DNA of 64,000 bases from Brevibacterium permense (GTDB lineage: Bacteria; Actinomycetota; Actinomycetes; Actinomycetales; Brevibacteriaceae): positions 124,001-188,000 of the forward strand of contig NZ_QYCP01000091.1 of assembly GCF_025506275.1 (NCBI RefSeq), read 5' to 3'. The notes under the pieces are model-generated. The model searched no databases and had not been told where the DNA came from. It saw nothing but the letters and a program-made list of their open reading frames with translations. Below, in pieces: positions 1 through 9,879 of the stretch (positions are counted from its first letter, which is position 1; each line of letters begins with the position of its first letter). Both the position numbers and the translations under genes were made by a program.

Positions 1-493
1 CTCCGGCGAAGACGACGTCACCGGTGAAGATGACTTCCTCGTCCCCGTCCTTCACTCGCAGCAGCATGGAACCTTCCGTGTGCCCGGGTGCGGAGACTGC
101 GGTGATGCTGAGTCCGGCGATCTCGAGGCTCTGCCCGTCGTCGATGTCAGTGGCTGCCGGGGCGTTCCAGTCTGCGACGAGCGGGGCCAGCATTGCCGCG
201 AACTGCGGGTTGAGCGTTGTGGCAGGCGAATCCAGGCGGTACCGGTCGGCGGCGCCGAGGTGGACGGGCACGTTCCAGCGGGCGAGCACGTTGGTCAGGC
301 CCAGAATATGGTCGGGGTGGCCGTGGGTGAGGAAGATCGCCTGAGGTTCGAGTCCCTCGTCGCTCAGCAGCTTCTCGAGGCCTGGGGCGCAGTCGTATCC
401 GGAGTCGATGAGAATGCAGTCGCTGGAGCCGTCTGCGCGCACGGCATAGCAGTTGACGTCGAGGAATTCGGCGTTGGTCGAGAACACATCCAT
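1..493 (-). CDS. MBL-fold metallo-hydrolase (glyoxalase II-like), 3' end outside window
   Basis: The first 164 residues of a metallo-beta-lactamase-fold hydrolase are present; the rest lies beyond the left edge. The metal-binding signature THGHPDH is at residues 56-62, a further ligand His at 138 (APGHTEGS) and a GDVVF Asp at 159, in the order expected for glyoxalase II-like and related zinc hydrolases. There is no signal peptide, so it is likely cytosolic. The substrate cannot be told from sequence; MBL proteins next to rel are common in actinobacteria. The ATG at 493 is preceded by TAGACT with a 6-nt gap and no Shine-Dalgarno, which suggests a leaderless mRNA. It is divergent from the DUF349 gene. 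Confidence 0.85.
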   Translation of the reverse strand, partial: MDVFSTNAEFLDVNCYAVRADGSSDCILIDSGYDCAPGLEKLLSDEGLEPQAIFLTHGHPDHILGLTNVLARWNVPVHLGAADRYRLDSPATTLNPQFAAMLAPLVADWNAPAATDIDDGQSLEIAGLSITAVSAPGHTEGSMLLRVKDGDEEVIFTGDVVFAG

Positions 494-499
494 GTGCAA

Positions 500-505
500 A
501 GTCTA
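500..505 (-). promoter_or_regulatory. -10 element TAGACT, leaderless start of MBL gene
   Basis: On the minus strand TAGACT ends six bases before the ATG at 493. There is no purine-rich ribosome site, so transcription probably begins at or next to the start codon. No clear -35 was found. Confidence 0.5.
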
Positions 506-612
506 TCTACACGTCCGCCGATGGTTATGCTGGGATAACGTCTATCCCACAATCGAGTGATCGGCGGGTGGAATGACCTGCCGGTTCGACCGATGGAAAC
601 AAGGTGAGAACC

Positions 613-1965
613 ATGTCGACCCCGACACCGAAGCCGACCCCCCGTCCGTCGTCGCTGCCGCGTCCGCAGGCGGCACAGGTGGTCAATGCCAGCCATATCG
701 ACCACGACGCCGAGGTGGCTCGCGCGGTGACACATGGTCGTGCCGATTCGGACGGCAATGTGTTCGTCACCACTCCGGAGGGCGAACGTGCCGTCGGTCA
801 GTACCCGGACGCCACTCCCGAGGAGGCGCTCGAGTACTTCGCGAAGAAGTACGTCGAACTCGCCGAGAGCGCGGTCCTGCTGCGCAATCGTCTCTCCGCC
901 GGCGCTCCCGGCCGTGAGGTCGTGTCTGCGGCGAAGACGCTGCAGGAAACGCTGCCGGAAGCCAACGTCGTCGGCGATCTCAAGGGACTGAGCGCCACTC
1001 TCGACACCCTCATCTCAGATGCCGAGGCCACGGAGTCCCGTCAGGCGGCCCGGGCGCAGGCCGCGAAACTCGCCGCCGCCGAGGATCGTGAGGCTCTCGT
1101 CGTCGAGGCCGAGACTCTGGCCAAGCAGGATCCGTCGAAGATCCAGTGGAAGCAGTCAGGCGCGCGTCTGCGCGAGCTCTTCGCCCAGTGGAAGGACATG
1201 CAGCGCAGCGGACCCCGTCTGCCGCGTGCCGTCGATCAGGAGCTCTGGGGTCGGTTCTCACAGGCTCGGAACACCTTCGAGCACATGCGCAAAGAGTTCT
1301 TCGCCGAGCTCGACAAGGTCAATGCCGAGGGCAAGCGGATCAAGGAGAAGATCGTCGCCGAGGCGGAGTCGCTGTCGGCCTCGACCGATTTCCGCACCGT
1401 GTCGCAGAAGTACAAGGACCTGATGAGCCAGTGGAAGCGCGCCCCGCGTGCTTCGCGGAAGGACGATGATGCACTGTGGGCACGGTTCCGTGCAGCACAG
1501 GACGTGTTCTTCTCTGCCCGTGATGCCGAGAATGCCGCTCTGGACGAGGAATTCAAGGGCAACCTCGTCGTCAAGGAGGAGCTGCTGAAGAAGGCTCAGG
1601 CGCTGCTCCCGATCACCGACCCGGTGGCGGCCAAGCGCGAGCTGCGCACCATCCAGGACCAGTGGGAGGAAGCCGGCAAGGTCCCTCGCGCCGATGTCTC
1701 GCGGATGGAGAACGGTCTGCGCGATGTCGAACGCGCGCTCGCCGATGCCGAGGAAGCCGCGTGGCAGCGCAGCAACCCTGAGACGAAGGCCCGCACCTCG
1801 GGAGCGCTGAGTCAGCTCGACGAGTCTATCGTCGACCTCGAGAAGAAGCTCGAGGCCGCGAAGGCCGGCGGCGATGAGAAGTCCGTCGCCGAAGCGCAGG
1901 AAGCTCTCGACGCTCGCCGCGCCTGGCGGGATCAGCTCGCCCAGACCGCCGCAGAACTCGACTGA
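613..1965 (+). CDS. DUF349 domain coiled-coil protein
   Basis: A 450-residue, charged, helical protein with at least three DUF349-type repeats, each showing a W-K/Q...L...W pattern (about residues 175-235, 250-310 and 325-385), and a C-terminal coiled coil. The N-terminus is a short Pro/Ser/Thr-rich segment. DUF349 proteins are cytosolic and of unsettled function; in actinobacteria they commonly sit beside rel and hisS. The ATG at 613 is chosen because AAGGTGAG sits at normal spacing before it; an in-frame GTG at 604 lies inside that ribosome site. Nothing indicates a catalytic site. Confidence 0.85.
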   Translation: MSTPTPKPTPRPSSLPRPQAAQVVNASHIDHDAEVARAVTHGRADSDGNVFVTTPEGERAVGQYPDATPEEALEYFAKKYVELAESAVLLRNRLSAGAPGREVVSAAKTLQETLPEANVVGDLKGLSATLDTLISDAEATESRQAARAQAAKLAAAEDREALVVEAETLAKQDPSKIQWKQSGARLRELFAQWKDMQRSGPRLPRAVDQELWGRFSQARNTFEHMRKEFFAELDKVNAEGKRIKEKIVAEAESLSASTDFRTVSQKYKDLMSQWKRAPRASRKDDDALWARFRAAQDVFFSARDAENAALDEEFKGNLVVKEELLKKAQALLPITDPVAAKRELRTIQDQWEEAGKVPRADVSRMENGLRDVERALADAEEAAWQRSNPETKARTSGALSQLDESIVDLEKKLEAAKAGGDEKSVAEAQEALDARRAWRDQLAQTAAELD

Positions 1966-2052
1966 GACCGCAGTGCTCGGCTGACGCTGAGGCACTCGTC
2001 CACAGCTTCTGACGTTCGAGTCAGCACCTGTCCACAGGCGCTCACCGAAGTC

Positions 2053-2081
2053 TTGTCAACGCCTCCACATCCGACGATAGT
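2053..2081 (+). promoter_or_regulatory. Promoter TTGTCA-17-GATAGT, leaderless
   Basis: A -35 TTGTCA (2053-2058) and a -10 GATAGT (2076-2081) are separated by 17 bases. The predicted transcription start falls on the A of the ATG at 2088, so the mRNA would have no leader. This is the best complete promoter of the leaderless group in the window. Confidence 0.6.
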
Positions 2082-2087
2082 TCGGGT

Positions 2088-2642
2088 ATGGAGGCGTTGT
2101 TTCATCTGCGGGACTTCGGGTACGAGCAGCTCACCGAGCTCACCCTCGACGGCCTGCTCATCCGACTGACCGAATCGACCTGGGTGCGCAAGGGTGCGAT
2201 CCTCTCCCCCACTGAGCGGATGGCCGCCCTGCATTCGCTCATCCCGCCCGGACTCGCGCTCTCCCACGACAGCGCCTGGTGGGTGCACCGCGGACTCGGC
2301 AGGGCTCCCGCTCCGCTGAGCTTCATCACGCTGCCCAGGCGCCGGTGGATCGCCGATGACGGGTTCGACGTCCACGAGACGAATCTGGCGCAGGATGATT
2401 GGTGCCTCATCGACGAGCTGCCGATCACCACGGAGGAACGCACGCTCTACGATCTGCTCTTCCCGCATTTCCGGAACTGGTCCGCGGAGTCGCCGCGGGC
2501 GCTCAAGGGCATCATCGCAGAGATCCCCAACGGTCTGCGTCAGCGTCTCCGGGATTACCTCACCGAGGTGGCCCGTCGACCGTTCGTCGCCCAGATGCGC
2601 GCGGCGCTGGACAGGGAGGATCAGCCGCCGGAGATGCGGTAG
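2088..2642 (+). CDS. AbiEi-antitoxin-like hypothetical protein
   Basis: 184 residues, no membrane segment. The layout (short N-terminal helical part, a segment with [12 protein letters not shown] at about residues 64-75, then a beta-rich region and a helical tail) resembles the actinobacterial proteins annotated as AbiEi-family antitoxin or putative transcriptional regulator. That match is by eye and is tentative. No AbiEii-type nucleotidyltransferase partner lies next to it, so a toxin-antitoxin role is unsupported here. The gene is convergent with rel and the two 3' ends overlap by 22 bp (2621-2642). The start is fixed by the leaderless promoter just upstream. Confidence 0.6.
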   Translation: MEALFHLRDFGYEQLTELTLDGLLIRLTESTWVRKGAILSPTERMAALHSLIPPGLALSHDSAWWVHRGLGRAPAPLSFITLPRRRWIADDGFDVHETNLAQDDWCLIDELPITTEERTLYDLLFPHFRNWSAESPRALKGIIAEIPNGLRQRLRDYLTEVARRPFVAQMRAALDREDQPPEMR

Positions 2643-4918
2643 ACGTCGAAGACGCCTTCGACTTTGCGCACGGCCGAGAGAACAGTGTCGAGATGGCTGG
2701 CGTCGCTCATCTCGAAGACGAACTTCGATTGCGCCACGCGAGCCCGGGAGGTGCCGACCGACGCCGACAGGATGTTCACATGGGTCTCGGTGAGCACCTT
2801 GGTGATATCGGAGAGCAGACCGGCACGATCGAGGGCCTCGACCTGAATCTGGACAAGGTAGATTCCGCTCGTCTTCTCACCCCACGAGACCTCGACCATG
2901 CGTTCGGGTTCACGTTTGAGCGAGGTGACGTTCGGGCAGTCGACGCGATGCACGGAGACCCCCGACCCGCGGGTGACGAAACCGAGGATCTCGTCTCCCG
3001 GCACCGGGGTGCAGCAGCGAGCCAGTTTGACGAGCACATCGTCGACGCCTTTGACGATGACGCCTTCGGACGAGGAATGGTGCCCTGAGGACTGGCCGGT
3101 GCGGTTGCGCGGCTCCGGCGGAAGCACGACCGACTCGTCGTCCTCACCGACTTCCTTGGCCAGCAGATCAACGACATGTTGAGCCGAAGACACGCCGTTG
3201 CCGATCGCGGCGTAGAGGGCGCTGACATCGGGCAGACGCATCTCCGTGGCGACGACTTGAAGGGCCTCCTGGCTCATCAGCGACGCGGCGGAGATCGAAT
3301 GGCGGCGCATCGCCCGGGCGAGCTGTTCGCGACCGTTCTCGATCGCCTCTTCGCGGCGCTCCTTCGAGAACCACTGCCGGATCTTGCTGCGGGCACGCGG
3401 GCTCTTGACGAAGCCGAGCCAGTCGCGGCTGGGGCCGGCGTTCTCGTCCTTCGAAGTGAAGACCTCGACGGAGTCGCCGTTCTTCAGCTCCGTGTCCAAA
3501 GCGACGAGGCGACCGTTGACGCGGGCGCCCATGGTCTTGTGCCCGACCTCGGTGTGCACGGCGTAGGCGAAGTCGATGGGGGTGGCTCCCGACGGCAGGC
3601 TCATCACCTCGCCCTTGGGAGTGAAGACGTAGACTTCCTTCGAGTTCACCTCGTAGCGGAGGCTGTCGAGGAATTCGTCGGGGTCGGAGACCTCTCGCTG
3701 CCAGTCCAGAAGCTGTCGCAGCCAGGCGGCGTCGTCGACCTCACCGGCGTCGGAGACCTTCACCGACCGCGCGGTATTCGAGGTCACGGCCTTCGACGAC
3801 TTGTTCAGATCCTTGTACTTCCAGTGAGCGGCGACGCCGAATTCTGCACGGCGGTCCATCTCGTGAGTCCGGATCTGGATCTCGACGGGCTTGCCGGCCG
3901 GTCCGATCACCGTGGTGTGCAGACTCTGGTACATGTTGTACTTCGGCATCGCGATATAGTCCTTGAACCGTCCGGGAACAGGATTCCAGCGGGCGTGGAC
4001 GATGCCGAGGGTGGCATAGCATTCGCGTACGGATTCGACGAGGACACGGACTCCGACGAGATCGTAGATGTCGGCGAACTCGTGGCCGCGGACGACCATC
4101 TTCTGATAGATCGAGTAGTAGTGCTTGGGGCGCCCCGTGATGGAGGCGTCGATTCCGGATTCCTTGAGTACGCCCTGCAGCTCTTCGGAGACCGTGGCCA
4201 GATACTTCTCACGCTCGGGAGCCCGATCCGCGACGAGCCGGACCACTTCGTCGTAGACCTTCGGATGGAGGACCTGGAAGGATAGGTCTTCGAGTTCCCA
4301 TTTGATCGTGTTCATCCCCAGCCGGTGTGCCAGCGGGGCGAAGATGTCGAGGGTCTCGCGAGCCTTCTTCGTGCTTGACGAGGCGGGCACGAAGCGCCAG
4401 GTGCGCGCATTGTGCAGGCGGTCTGCGAGCTTGATGACGAGGACGCGGATGTCCTTGGCCATCGCCACGATCATCTTGCGCACGGTCTCGGACTGCGCGG
4501 CCTGCCCGTACGTGAGCTTGTCGAGCTTCGTCACCCCGTCGACCATGGCCGCGACTTCGGAGCCGAATTCCTCGGTGAGTTCGTCGAGCGAGTACGAGGT
4601 GTCTTCGACGGTGTCGTGCAGCAGAGCGGCGGCCAGCGTGACCGGCAGCATGCCGATCTCCGCAAGGATCGTCGCCACCGCGATGGGGTGGGTGATATAG
4701 GCATCACCGGACTTGCGGGTCTGCCCTCGGTGGGCCTCCTCGGCGACCTTGTAGGCCCTGACGACGAGGTCGATGTCCGCCTTCGGATGGTTCGACTGCA
4801 GGGCCCGGATCATCGGGCCGAGCACTCGCGGGTAGCCAGGATTGTTCTGCGCCCTGGCCGCCCACCAGGCTAAGCGGGAGATGCCTCGCGGACGGCGCGA
4901 ATCAGCGGACGAAGCCAC
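2621..4918 (-). CDS. rel: Bifunctional (p)ppGpp synthetase/hydrolase
   Basis: A 765-residue RelA/SpoT homologue that makes and degrades the stringent-response alarmone (p)ppGpp. Domains in order: HD hydrolase with HD at 101-102 (LLHDTVEDT), nucleotidyl-transferase synthetase (about 245-370), TGS domain ([10 protein letters not shown] region, about 435-495), a helical/zinc-finger segment (CC motif in [13 protein letters not shown]) and a C-terminal ACT domain. The synthetase loop carries RFKD, the charge pattern of bifunctional enzymes, not the ExDD of synthetase-only RelA. The GTG start at 4918 has GAGAGGAGA at good spacing. It is the last gene of the yajC-secD-secF block, as is common in actinobacteria. 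Confidence 0.96.
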   Translation of the reverse strand: MASSADSRRPRGISRLAWWAARAQNNPGYPRVLGPMIRALQSNHPKADIDLVVRAYKVAEEAHRGQTRKSGDAYITHPIAVATILAEIGMLPVTLAAALLHDTVEDTSYSLDELTEEFGSEVAAMVDGVTKLDKLTYGQAAQSETVRKMIVAMAKDIRVLVIKLADRLHNARTWRFVPASSSTKKARETLDIFAPLAHRLGMNTIKWELEDLSFQVLHPKVYDEVVRLVADRAPEREKYLATVSEELQGVLKESGIDASITGRPKHYYSIYQKMVVRGHEFADIYDLVGVRVLVESVRECYATLGIVHARWNPVPGRFKDYIAMPKYNMYQSLHTTVIGPAGKPVEIQIRTHEMDRRAEFGVAAHWKYKDLNKSSKAVTSNTARSVKVSDAGEVDDAAWLRQLLDWQREVSDPDEFLDSLRYEVNSKEVYVFTPKGEVMSLPSGATPIDFAYAVHTEVGHKTMGARVNGRLVALDTELKNGDSVEVFTSKDENAGPSRDWLGFVKSPRARSKIRQWFSKERREEAIENGREQLARAMRRHSISAASLMSQEALQVVATEMRLPDVSALYAAIGNGVSSAQHVVDLLAKEVGEDDESVVLPPEPRNRTGQSSGHHSSSEGVIVKGVDDVLVKLARCCTPVPGDEILGFVTRGSGVSVHRVDCPNVTSLKREPERMVEVSWGEKTSGIYLVQIQVEALDRAGLLSDITKVLTETHVNILSASVGTSRARVAQSKFVFEMSDASHLDTVLSAVRKVEGVFDVYRISGG

Positions 4919-4938
4919 AACATCTCCTCTCTCGGGAA

Positions 4939-5955
4939 TCAGACTTCGGCGTGAGTCACCGGTGGGACGTCTGCTCCCCCATCCTTCAAGCGTAGTTCAC
5001 GCACGGCTTCCTCCTGCGCCTTGACCGCCGGTTCATTTGCCCGGAGGAGGGCGTAGAGGGGGCTCGCGACGAACAGCGTCGAAGCGGCTGCCACTATAGT
5101 ACCGATGAACAGGGACAGCGAGATATCGACGAGTGTTCCCGCGCCGAGCAGGAACACGCCGATGAAGAGGATCGAGGCGATCGGAAGCACCGACACCACT
5201 GAGGTGTTGATCGAGCGCACGGTCGTCTGATTCACGCCGAGGTTGACGAGTTCGGAGAACTTGAGGTTCCGCTTCTCCTCGAATCTCGTCGTGTTCTCTC
5301 GGATCTTGTCGAAGACCACCACCGTGTCATAGAGCGAGAAGCTGAGCACGGTGAGGAAGCCGATGATGGCCTCCGGCGTGACTTCGAAGCCGGTGGCCGA
5401 GTAGATGCCCATCGTCACGATCATCACGACGAAGAGGCCGACGATCGCCGCGAGCGACATCTTCCAGGTGCGGAAGTACAGGGCCATGACGACGAGGGCG
5501 ATGGCCACGAAGATGACCAGTGCGCGGATCATCTTCGACGTCACGTCCTGACCCCATTCGGGACCGACGAACGTCGAGGTGACGTCTTCGACCTTCACGT
5601 CGTAGCCGGAGACGAGGGCGTCTCGGACTTCCTGCATCTGCGGGTCGGTCAGCTGGTTCGTCTCGATCTGGACGGCCGTGTCACTGGTCGGCGTCAGGCG
5701 CGGCTCGGCCCCGGACACGACATCGGTGATGATGCCTTCGCCCTTGGCGGCCGAGGTATCGCTGACATGGTCGACCTGGAACTGCGAACCGCCTTTGAAG
5801 GCGATGCCGAAGTTGAAGCCGAAGATGAGCGGAACGAGCAGGGACAGGAGGACGAGGAGTCCGGAGATGGCCAGCCACAGCTTCGCCTTGCCGACGAAGG
5901 GGATCGATGATTCGCCGCTGTGCAGGCGGTTGCCCCAGGCAAAGAATCGTTTCAC
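4939..5955 (-). CDS. secF: Protein translocase subunit SecF
   Basis: 338 residues, six predicted membrane segments (TM1 near 27-47; the others clustered at about 140-300) with one large extracytoplasmic loop. It forms the SecDF complex that pulls proteins across the membrane using the proton motive force and works with SecYEG and YajC. The family signature [13 protein letters not shown] is near residues 47-59 and the SF[SC][11 protein letters not shown] motif near 205-220. The GTG start overlaps the secD stop (GTGA), so the two are translationally coupled. Confidence 0.96.
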   Translation of the reverse strand: MKRFFAWGNRLHSGESSIPFVGKAKLWLAISGLLVLLSLLVPLIFGFNFGIAFKGGSQFQVDHVSDTSAAKGEGIITDVVSGAEPRLTPTSDTAVQIETNQLTDPQMQEVRDALVSGYDVKVEDVTSTFVGPEWGQDVTSKMIRALVIFVAIALVVMALYFRTWKMSLAAIVGLFVVMIVTMGIYSATGFEVTPEAIIGFLTVLSFSLYDTVVVFDKIRENTTRFEEKRNLKFSELVNLGVNQTTVRSINTSVVSVLPIASILFIGVFLLGAGTLVDISLSLFIGTIVAAASTLFVASPLYALLRANEPAVKAQEEAVRELRLKDGGADVPPVTHAEV

Positions 5956-8108
5956 TTGTCAGCCTCCTTGCCGTCGTCAGCCGTCGAGTCTGTGACGGCA
6001 TCGTCTTCCTCGGCCCGTCGGGCCGCAGCCTTTCGCTCGGCGATGGTCATTCCGCCCGTCGCAGCAGCGGACTTCGCCGCTTTCGTGCTCTTCGACTTCG
6101 TGGCCTTGCCGGTCGCGGCTTTGTCTGCCTTGGGCTTCGTCGTGGTTTCCGCCGACTCGGACACAGCTGCTCCCGCGGCGGTCGTATCGGAGCTGTCGTC
6201 GGTGCTCATCCCGGCCTTGCGCATCCGTGCCTTCTCGCGCCGCTTGGCCTCGGGCGTCTTGTCCTTGTCGTCGATGGACAGGTTGAGCGCTCCGCGGTAG
6301 GCGGCGGGTTTGACTCCGAGCAGACGCGGATCCATTCCGGACATCGGGTGGCCCTCGCCGAAGAACTTCGTGCGGGCCAGGAACTGCAGCATCGGGTGGG
6401 TGAACAGGAAGACGATGAGCACGTCGATGATCACGGTCAGACCCAGGGTGAAGGCGAAGCCTCGCACCGAGCCGACGGCCAGGATGTAGAGAATCACCGC
6501 GGCGAGCATGTTCACTGCCTTCGAGGCGTAGATCGTGCGCTTGGCACGGTCCCAGCCGACCTCGACCGCGGAGAGCAGATTGCGACCGCTGCGCAGTTCG
6601 TCTCGGACACGTTCGAAGTAGACGATGAACGAGTCTGCCGCCATGCCGATTCCGATGATGATACCGGCGACACCGGCCAGGGACAGTCGGTACCCGTATC
6701 GCCACGATGCCAAGAGCAGCAGCAGGTAGGTGAGCACACCGGCGACGACGAGGCTCGAGACGGTGACGAGGCCGAGCACCCGGTACTGCAGCAGCGAGTA
6801 GACGACGACGAGGAGGAGTCCGACCAGGCCGGTGAGCAGACCGATCTTGAGGTAGTTCGATCCCAGGGTCGGCGAGATCTGATCCTCGCTCTGGACCTGG
6901 AAGCTCAGCGGCAGCGAGCCGTTCTTGAGCTGATTGGCCAGAGTCTGTGCCTCGTCGAGGGAGAAGTCGCCGGTGATCTGGGCGTTGCCGTCGTTGATCA
7001 CCGCGTTCGAGGACGGAGCCGACAGCACGAGACCGTCGAGTTCGATCGCGAACTGGTTGTAGGGCTGCTGTTTGCCGGTGATGTCCGAGGTGATCTGCTT
7101 GAAGATCTCACGACCGGTGGAGTCGAAGGAGAGATTGACGGCAGGGTTGTTGGTCTGCACGCCGTTGGCTCCTGCGGCATAGCCGGCACTGGCATCGGCG
7201 AGGTGATCGCCGGAGAGTTCGACGGGGCCGAGGATGTACTTCGCCTGTCCGTCCTCGGAGCACGAGACGACAGGTTCGTCCGAGGGCTGCTGTTGGCCGC
7301 CCGTCCGGTTCTTCTTGTTCGTGCAGTCGAGCTCGGTGTACTCCTTGATGATCTTGTCGGACTGCCATTCGGAGGCGTCCTTCTCCGGATCGAAGAGCGG
7401 CCGAGGCGTCGAGTCGGTGACCTTCGTGCTGTCGCTCGATCCGCTGCCTTCTCCGGACTTCTCCGCGTCCTTGGTCTCCGACTCCGAGGACGTCGTCTTC
7501 TGAGAGGACTCGTCCGTCTTCTTCGCCTCGCCGCCGGCATTGACGACATCGCCGCCGCCGGAAGGAGCCTGGTCCTCGCTTTGTCCGTCGCCTTGCGAGT
7601 CGGCACCGGTGAGGTCCTCGAGGCGTTTGCGCTCTTCGTCGCTCAGCCCGTCATCGCCACCCGATTCCTCGCCGCTCTTCTCCTGCTCTTTCTGGATCTG
7701 CTCGTGCGAACGCGGGTCACCGACCAGCGCCACACGACGGAAGACGAGCTGAGCAGACGAGCGGACGAGGTTTCGGGTTTCCTCGTCGGGGTTGCCCGGC
7801 AGATTCACGACGATGTTGCGGTCGCCCTGCGTCGTGATCTCTGCTTCGGAGACACCGGTCGAGTCGACGCGCTGGCGGATGATCGCCACGGCCTGATCGA
7901 GCTGCTCCTTGCTGATGTCCGTGCCCTTGGACACCTGTGGTTCCAGAATGATCGACGTTCCGCCCTCGAGGTCGAGCGCGAGCTTCGGAGTCATCGTGGC
8001 ATTCGACCAGATGACACCGCCGGCGATGATTGCGGCCAGCACCAGAGTGATGATGGTCAGCCACAGGAAGCGCAAACCAGGGCGTGGTTTTTCTTCGATA
8101 TCGGACAC
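5952..8108 (-). CDS. secD: Protein translocase subunit SecD, with long acidic insert and tail
   Basis: 718 residues, longer than a typical 550-600-residue SecD. TM1 is at about 13-34, followed by the LALDLEGGTSI motif (about 43-53), a periplasmic P1 domain, and five further membrane helices between roughly 420 and 590. Two additions explain the length: an insert of about 100 residues (about 140-250) rich in Ser, Glu, Asp, Gly and Gln inside P1, and a C-terminal tail of about 110 residues rich in Lys, Ala, Thr and Asp. Two Cys (in ELDCTN and VVSCSED) lie after the insert and could pair outside the cell. GTG start; cotranscribed between yajC and secF. Confidence 0.95.
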   Translation of the reverse strand: MSDIEEKPRPGLRFLWLTIITLVLAAIIAGGVIWSNATMTPKLALDLEGGTSIILEPQVSKGTDISKEQLDQAVAIIRQRVDSTGVSEAEITTQGDRNIVVNLPGNPDEETRNLVRSSAQLVFRRVALVGDPRSHEQIQKEQEKSGEESGGDDGLSDEERKRLEDLTGADSQGDGQSEDQAPSGGGDVVNAGGEAKKTDESSQKTTSSESETKDAEKSGEGSGSSDSTKVTDSTPRPLFDPEKDASEWQSDKIIKEYTELDCTNKKNRTGGQQQPSDEPVVSCSEDGQAKYILGPVELSGDHLADASAGYAAGANGVQTNNPAVNLSFDSTGREIFKQITSDITGKQQPYNQFAIELDGLVLSAPSSNAVINDGNAQITGDFSLDEAQTLANQLKNGSLPLSFQVQSEDQISPTLGSNYLKIGLLTGLVGLLLVVVYSLLQYRVLGLVTVSSLVVAGVLTYLLLLLASWRYGYRLSLAGVAGIIIGIGMAADSFIVYFERVRDELRSGRNLLSAVEVGWDRAKRTIYASKAVNMLAAVILYILAVGSVRGFAFTLGLTVIIDVLIVFLFTHPMLQFLARTKFFGEGHPMSGMDPRLLGVKPAAYRGALNLSIDDKDKTPEAKRREKARMRKAGMSTDDSSDTTAAGAAVSESAETTTKPKADKAATGKATKSKSTKAAKSAAATGGMTIAERKAAARRAEEDDAVTDSTADDGKEADK

Positions 8109-8146
8109 GTTTCAGCTTTCAGTCGGGAGAAGAGTGCGAGACCGGA

Positions 8147-8722
8147 TCAGTTCTTCTTGTCGGAATCCGAATCAGTCGGGTCCGTGGAGTCCGCAGCGGC
8201 GGAGTCGGCATCGGTCTCAGCGGCAGCCTCGGTGTCGACGTCCTCGGTCTCAGCGACTGCCTCGGCGTCGGCGTCCTCGGTCTTCGCAGGGGACTCATCC
8301 TCGATGACGTCGTCAGATGCGTCGTCCGTGGTGTCCTTCTCGGCGCGTTTGCGTTCGTTCATGGCGTCGAGCTCGGCGTCGGTGATGGCCGGCTTCTCGT
8401 CGGCTGCGTCGGCATCGACATCGGCGGCGGGAACTGCGGCACCGGGAGCGTCGACGGGCGCTGCGGCCTGGTTGTTCTCGATCTGACCGATGGCCTGGCG
8501 GTGGACGCGCAGCACCGTGCCGGGACCCGACTCGATGGTCACCTGGTTGTTCTCTTCGTCGATGGAGAGCACGGTGCCGAAGACACCGAAGGTCGTCATC
8601 ACGGTCGCGCCGGGCACGAGGCCCGATTTGATCTGCTCCGCACGCGCCTTCTGCTTACGCCGAGAATTGAACAGGAAAAAGATCAGCAGCGCGGCAAGCG
8701 CAAGAGGGATCAGCAAATCCAC
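8147..8722 (-). CDS. yajC: Preprotein translocase subunit YajC, with acidic tail
   Basis: 191 residues. One membrane helix at 2-18, then the YajC core (IKSGLVPGATVMTTFG segment, about 33-48) to about residue 85. The remaining 100 residues are low-complexity and strongly acidic (runs of Ala, Asp, Glu, Thr, ending SDKKN). YajC binds SecDF and is an accessory of the Sec holotranslocon. The tail is not part of the usual family core of roughly 90-110 residues. GTG start at 8722; first of the yajC-secD-secF trio. Confidence 0.92.
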   Translation of the reverse strand: MDLLIPLALAALLIFFLFNSRRKQKARAEQIKSGLVPGATVMTTFGVFGTVLSIDEENNQVTIESGPGTVLRVHRQAIGQIENNQAAAPVDAPGAAVPAADVDADAADEKPAITDAELDAMNERKRAEKDTTDDASDDVIEDESPAKTEDADAEAVAETEDVDTEAAAETDADSAAADSTDPTDSDSDKKN

Positions 8723-8802
8723 AGATATCAGCCTTTCATATGAATGAATCAGTGAACCAGCTTAGTTCGTCCTCACCTCTCATAGCGAACTCAAAGGCCC
8801 GG

Positions 8803-9879
8803 TCAGAACTCATAGTTTGCTGGGATCTGCATTTTCAGGTGCTTCCAGGCCGCCGTGGTGGCCACACGTCCACGTGGGGTGCGACTGATCAGGCCCTCTC
8901 GGACGAGGTAGGGCTCGGACACGGTTTCGACCGTATCCGCTTCTTCGCCGACGGAGACGGCGAGGGTTCCCAGCCCGACCGGACCTCCGCCGAAGCGCTT
9001 GCACAGCACCTGCAGGACCGACCGGTCGAGGCGGTCCAGACCGAGTTCGTCCACCTCGTAGACGCGCAGGGCGCTGGTGGCGGCCACCTCGTCGATGATT
9101 CCGCTCCCCCGCACCTGTGCCCAGTCGCGGACGCGGCGCAGCAGGCGGTTCGCGATTCGCGGGGTTCCCCGTGACCGCGTGGAGATCTCTTCGAGTCCGG
9201 CGAGCTCGGATTCGATGCCGAGCATCCGAGCAGACCGCTGCAGAACCGTGAGCAGATCGGCGCTCGAATAGAAGTCGAGCAGGGCGGTGAAGCCGAAGCG
9301 GTCACGCAGCGGCGCGGGCAGCAGACCGGATCGTGTCGTCGCTCCGACGAGGGTGAATTGCGGGAGGTCGAGCGGGATGGCGGTGGCACCGGGTCCTTTG
9401 CCGACGATGACATCGACTCGGAAGTCCTCCATCGCCACGTACAGCATCTCCTCGGCGGCCCGGGCCATGCGGTGGATCTCGTCGATGAAGAGGACTTCAC
9501 CTTCCTCGAGGGAGGACAGGATGGCAGCGAGGTCACCGGCATGCTGGACGGCCGGGCCGGACGTCACTCGCAGGCTCGAGTTCATCTCGTGGGCGATGAT
9601 CATCGCCAGTGTGGTCTTACCGAGCCCGGGAGGACCGGAGAGCAGCACATGGTCGGGGGCCTTCTGTCTGGCCTTCGCCGCGTCGAGGACGAGGGAGAGC
9701 TGCTCACGCACCTGCGGCTGGCCGATGAAATCGGCCAGGCCCTTCGGACGCAGCGCCGCCTCGGCATCGCGTTCGGCCGTCTCGGCACGACCGGAGACGA
9801 GCCTCTCCTGTTCGGCTCCGGTCAGGTCCTGATCACCGAAGTCCACCTCGTAGGAGTCGGGGTCGAACGAGCCCGTCAT
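8803..9879 (-). CDS. ruvB: Holliday junction branch migration ATPase RuvB
   Basis: 358 residues. Walker [10 protein letters not shown] at 82-90, Walker B LFIDEIHR near 134-141, sensor and arginine-finger region, and a C-terminal winged helix containing GLDRLD and TPRGR. The hexameric AAA+ motor drives branch migration of Holliday junctions together with RuvA during recombinational repair. A 30-40-residue N-terminal acidic extension precedes the [12 protein letters not shown] start of the family core. The ATG overlaps the ruvA stop (ATGA). Confidence 0.97.
   Translation of the reverse strand: MTGSFDPDSYEVDFGDQDLTGAEQERLVSGRAETAERDAEAALRPKGLADFIGQPQVREQLSLVLDAAKARQKAPDHVLLSGPPGLGKTTLAMIIAHEMNSSLRVTSGPAVQHAGDLAAILSSLEEGEVLFIDEIHRMARAAEEMLYVAMEDFRVDVIVGKGPGATAIPLDLPQFTLVGATTRSGLLPAPLRDRFGFTALLDFYSSADLLTVLQRSARMLGIESELAGLEEISTRSRGTPRIANRLLRRVRDWAQVRGSGIIDEVAATSALRVYEVDELGLDRLDRSVLQVLCKRFGGGPVGLGTLAVSVGEEADTVETVSEPYLVREGLISRTPRGRVATTAAWKHLKMQIPANYEF

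Noticed and set aside
2088..2642. Complete AbiE toxin-antitoxin system
   Set aside because: Only one AbiEi-like gene is present; the neighbours are a DUF349 protein and rel, with no nucleotidyltransferase toxin.
5907..8486. 859-codon plus-strand open frame opposite secF, secD and yajC
   Set aside because: It is antisense to well-identified Sec genes. Long antisense frames are expected in GC-rich DNA, and its protein has no domain-like composition or ribosome site.
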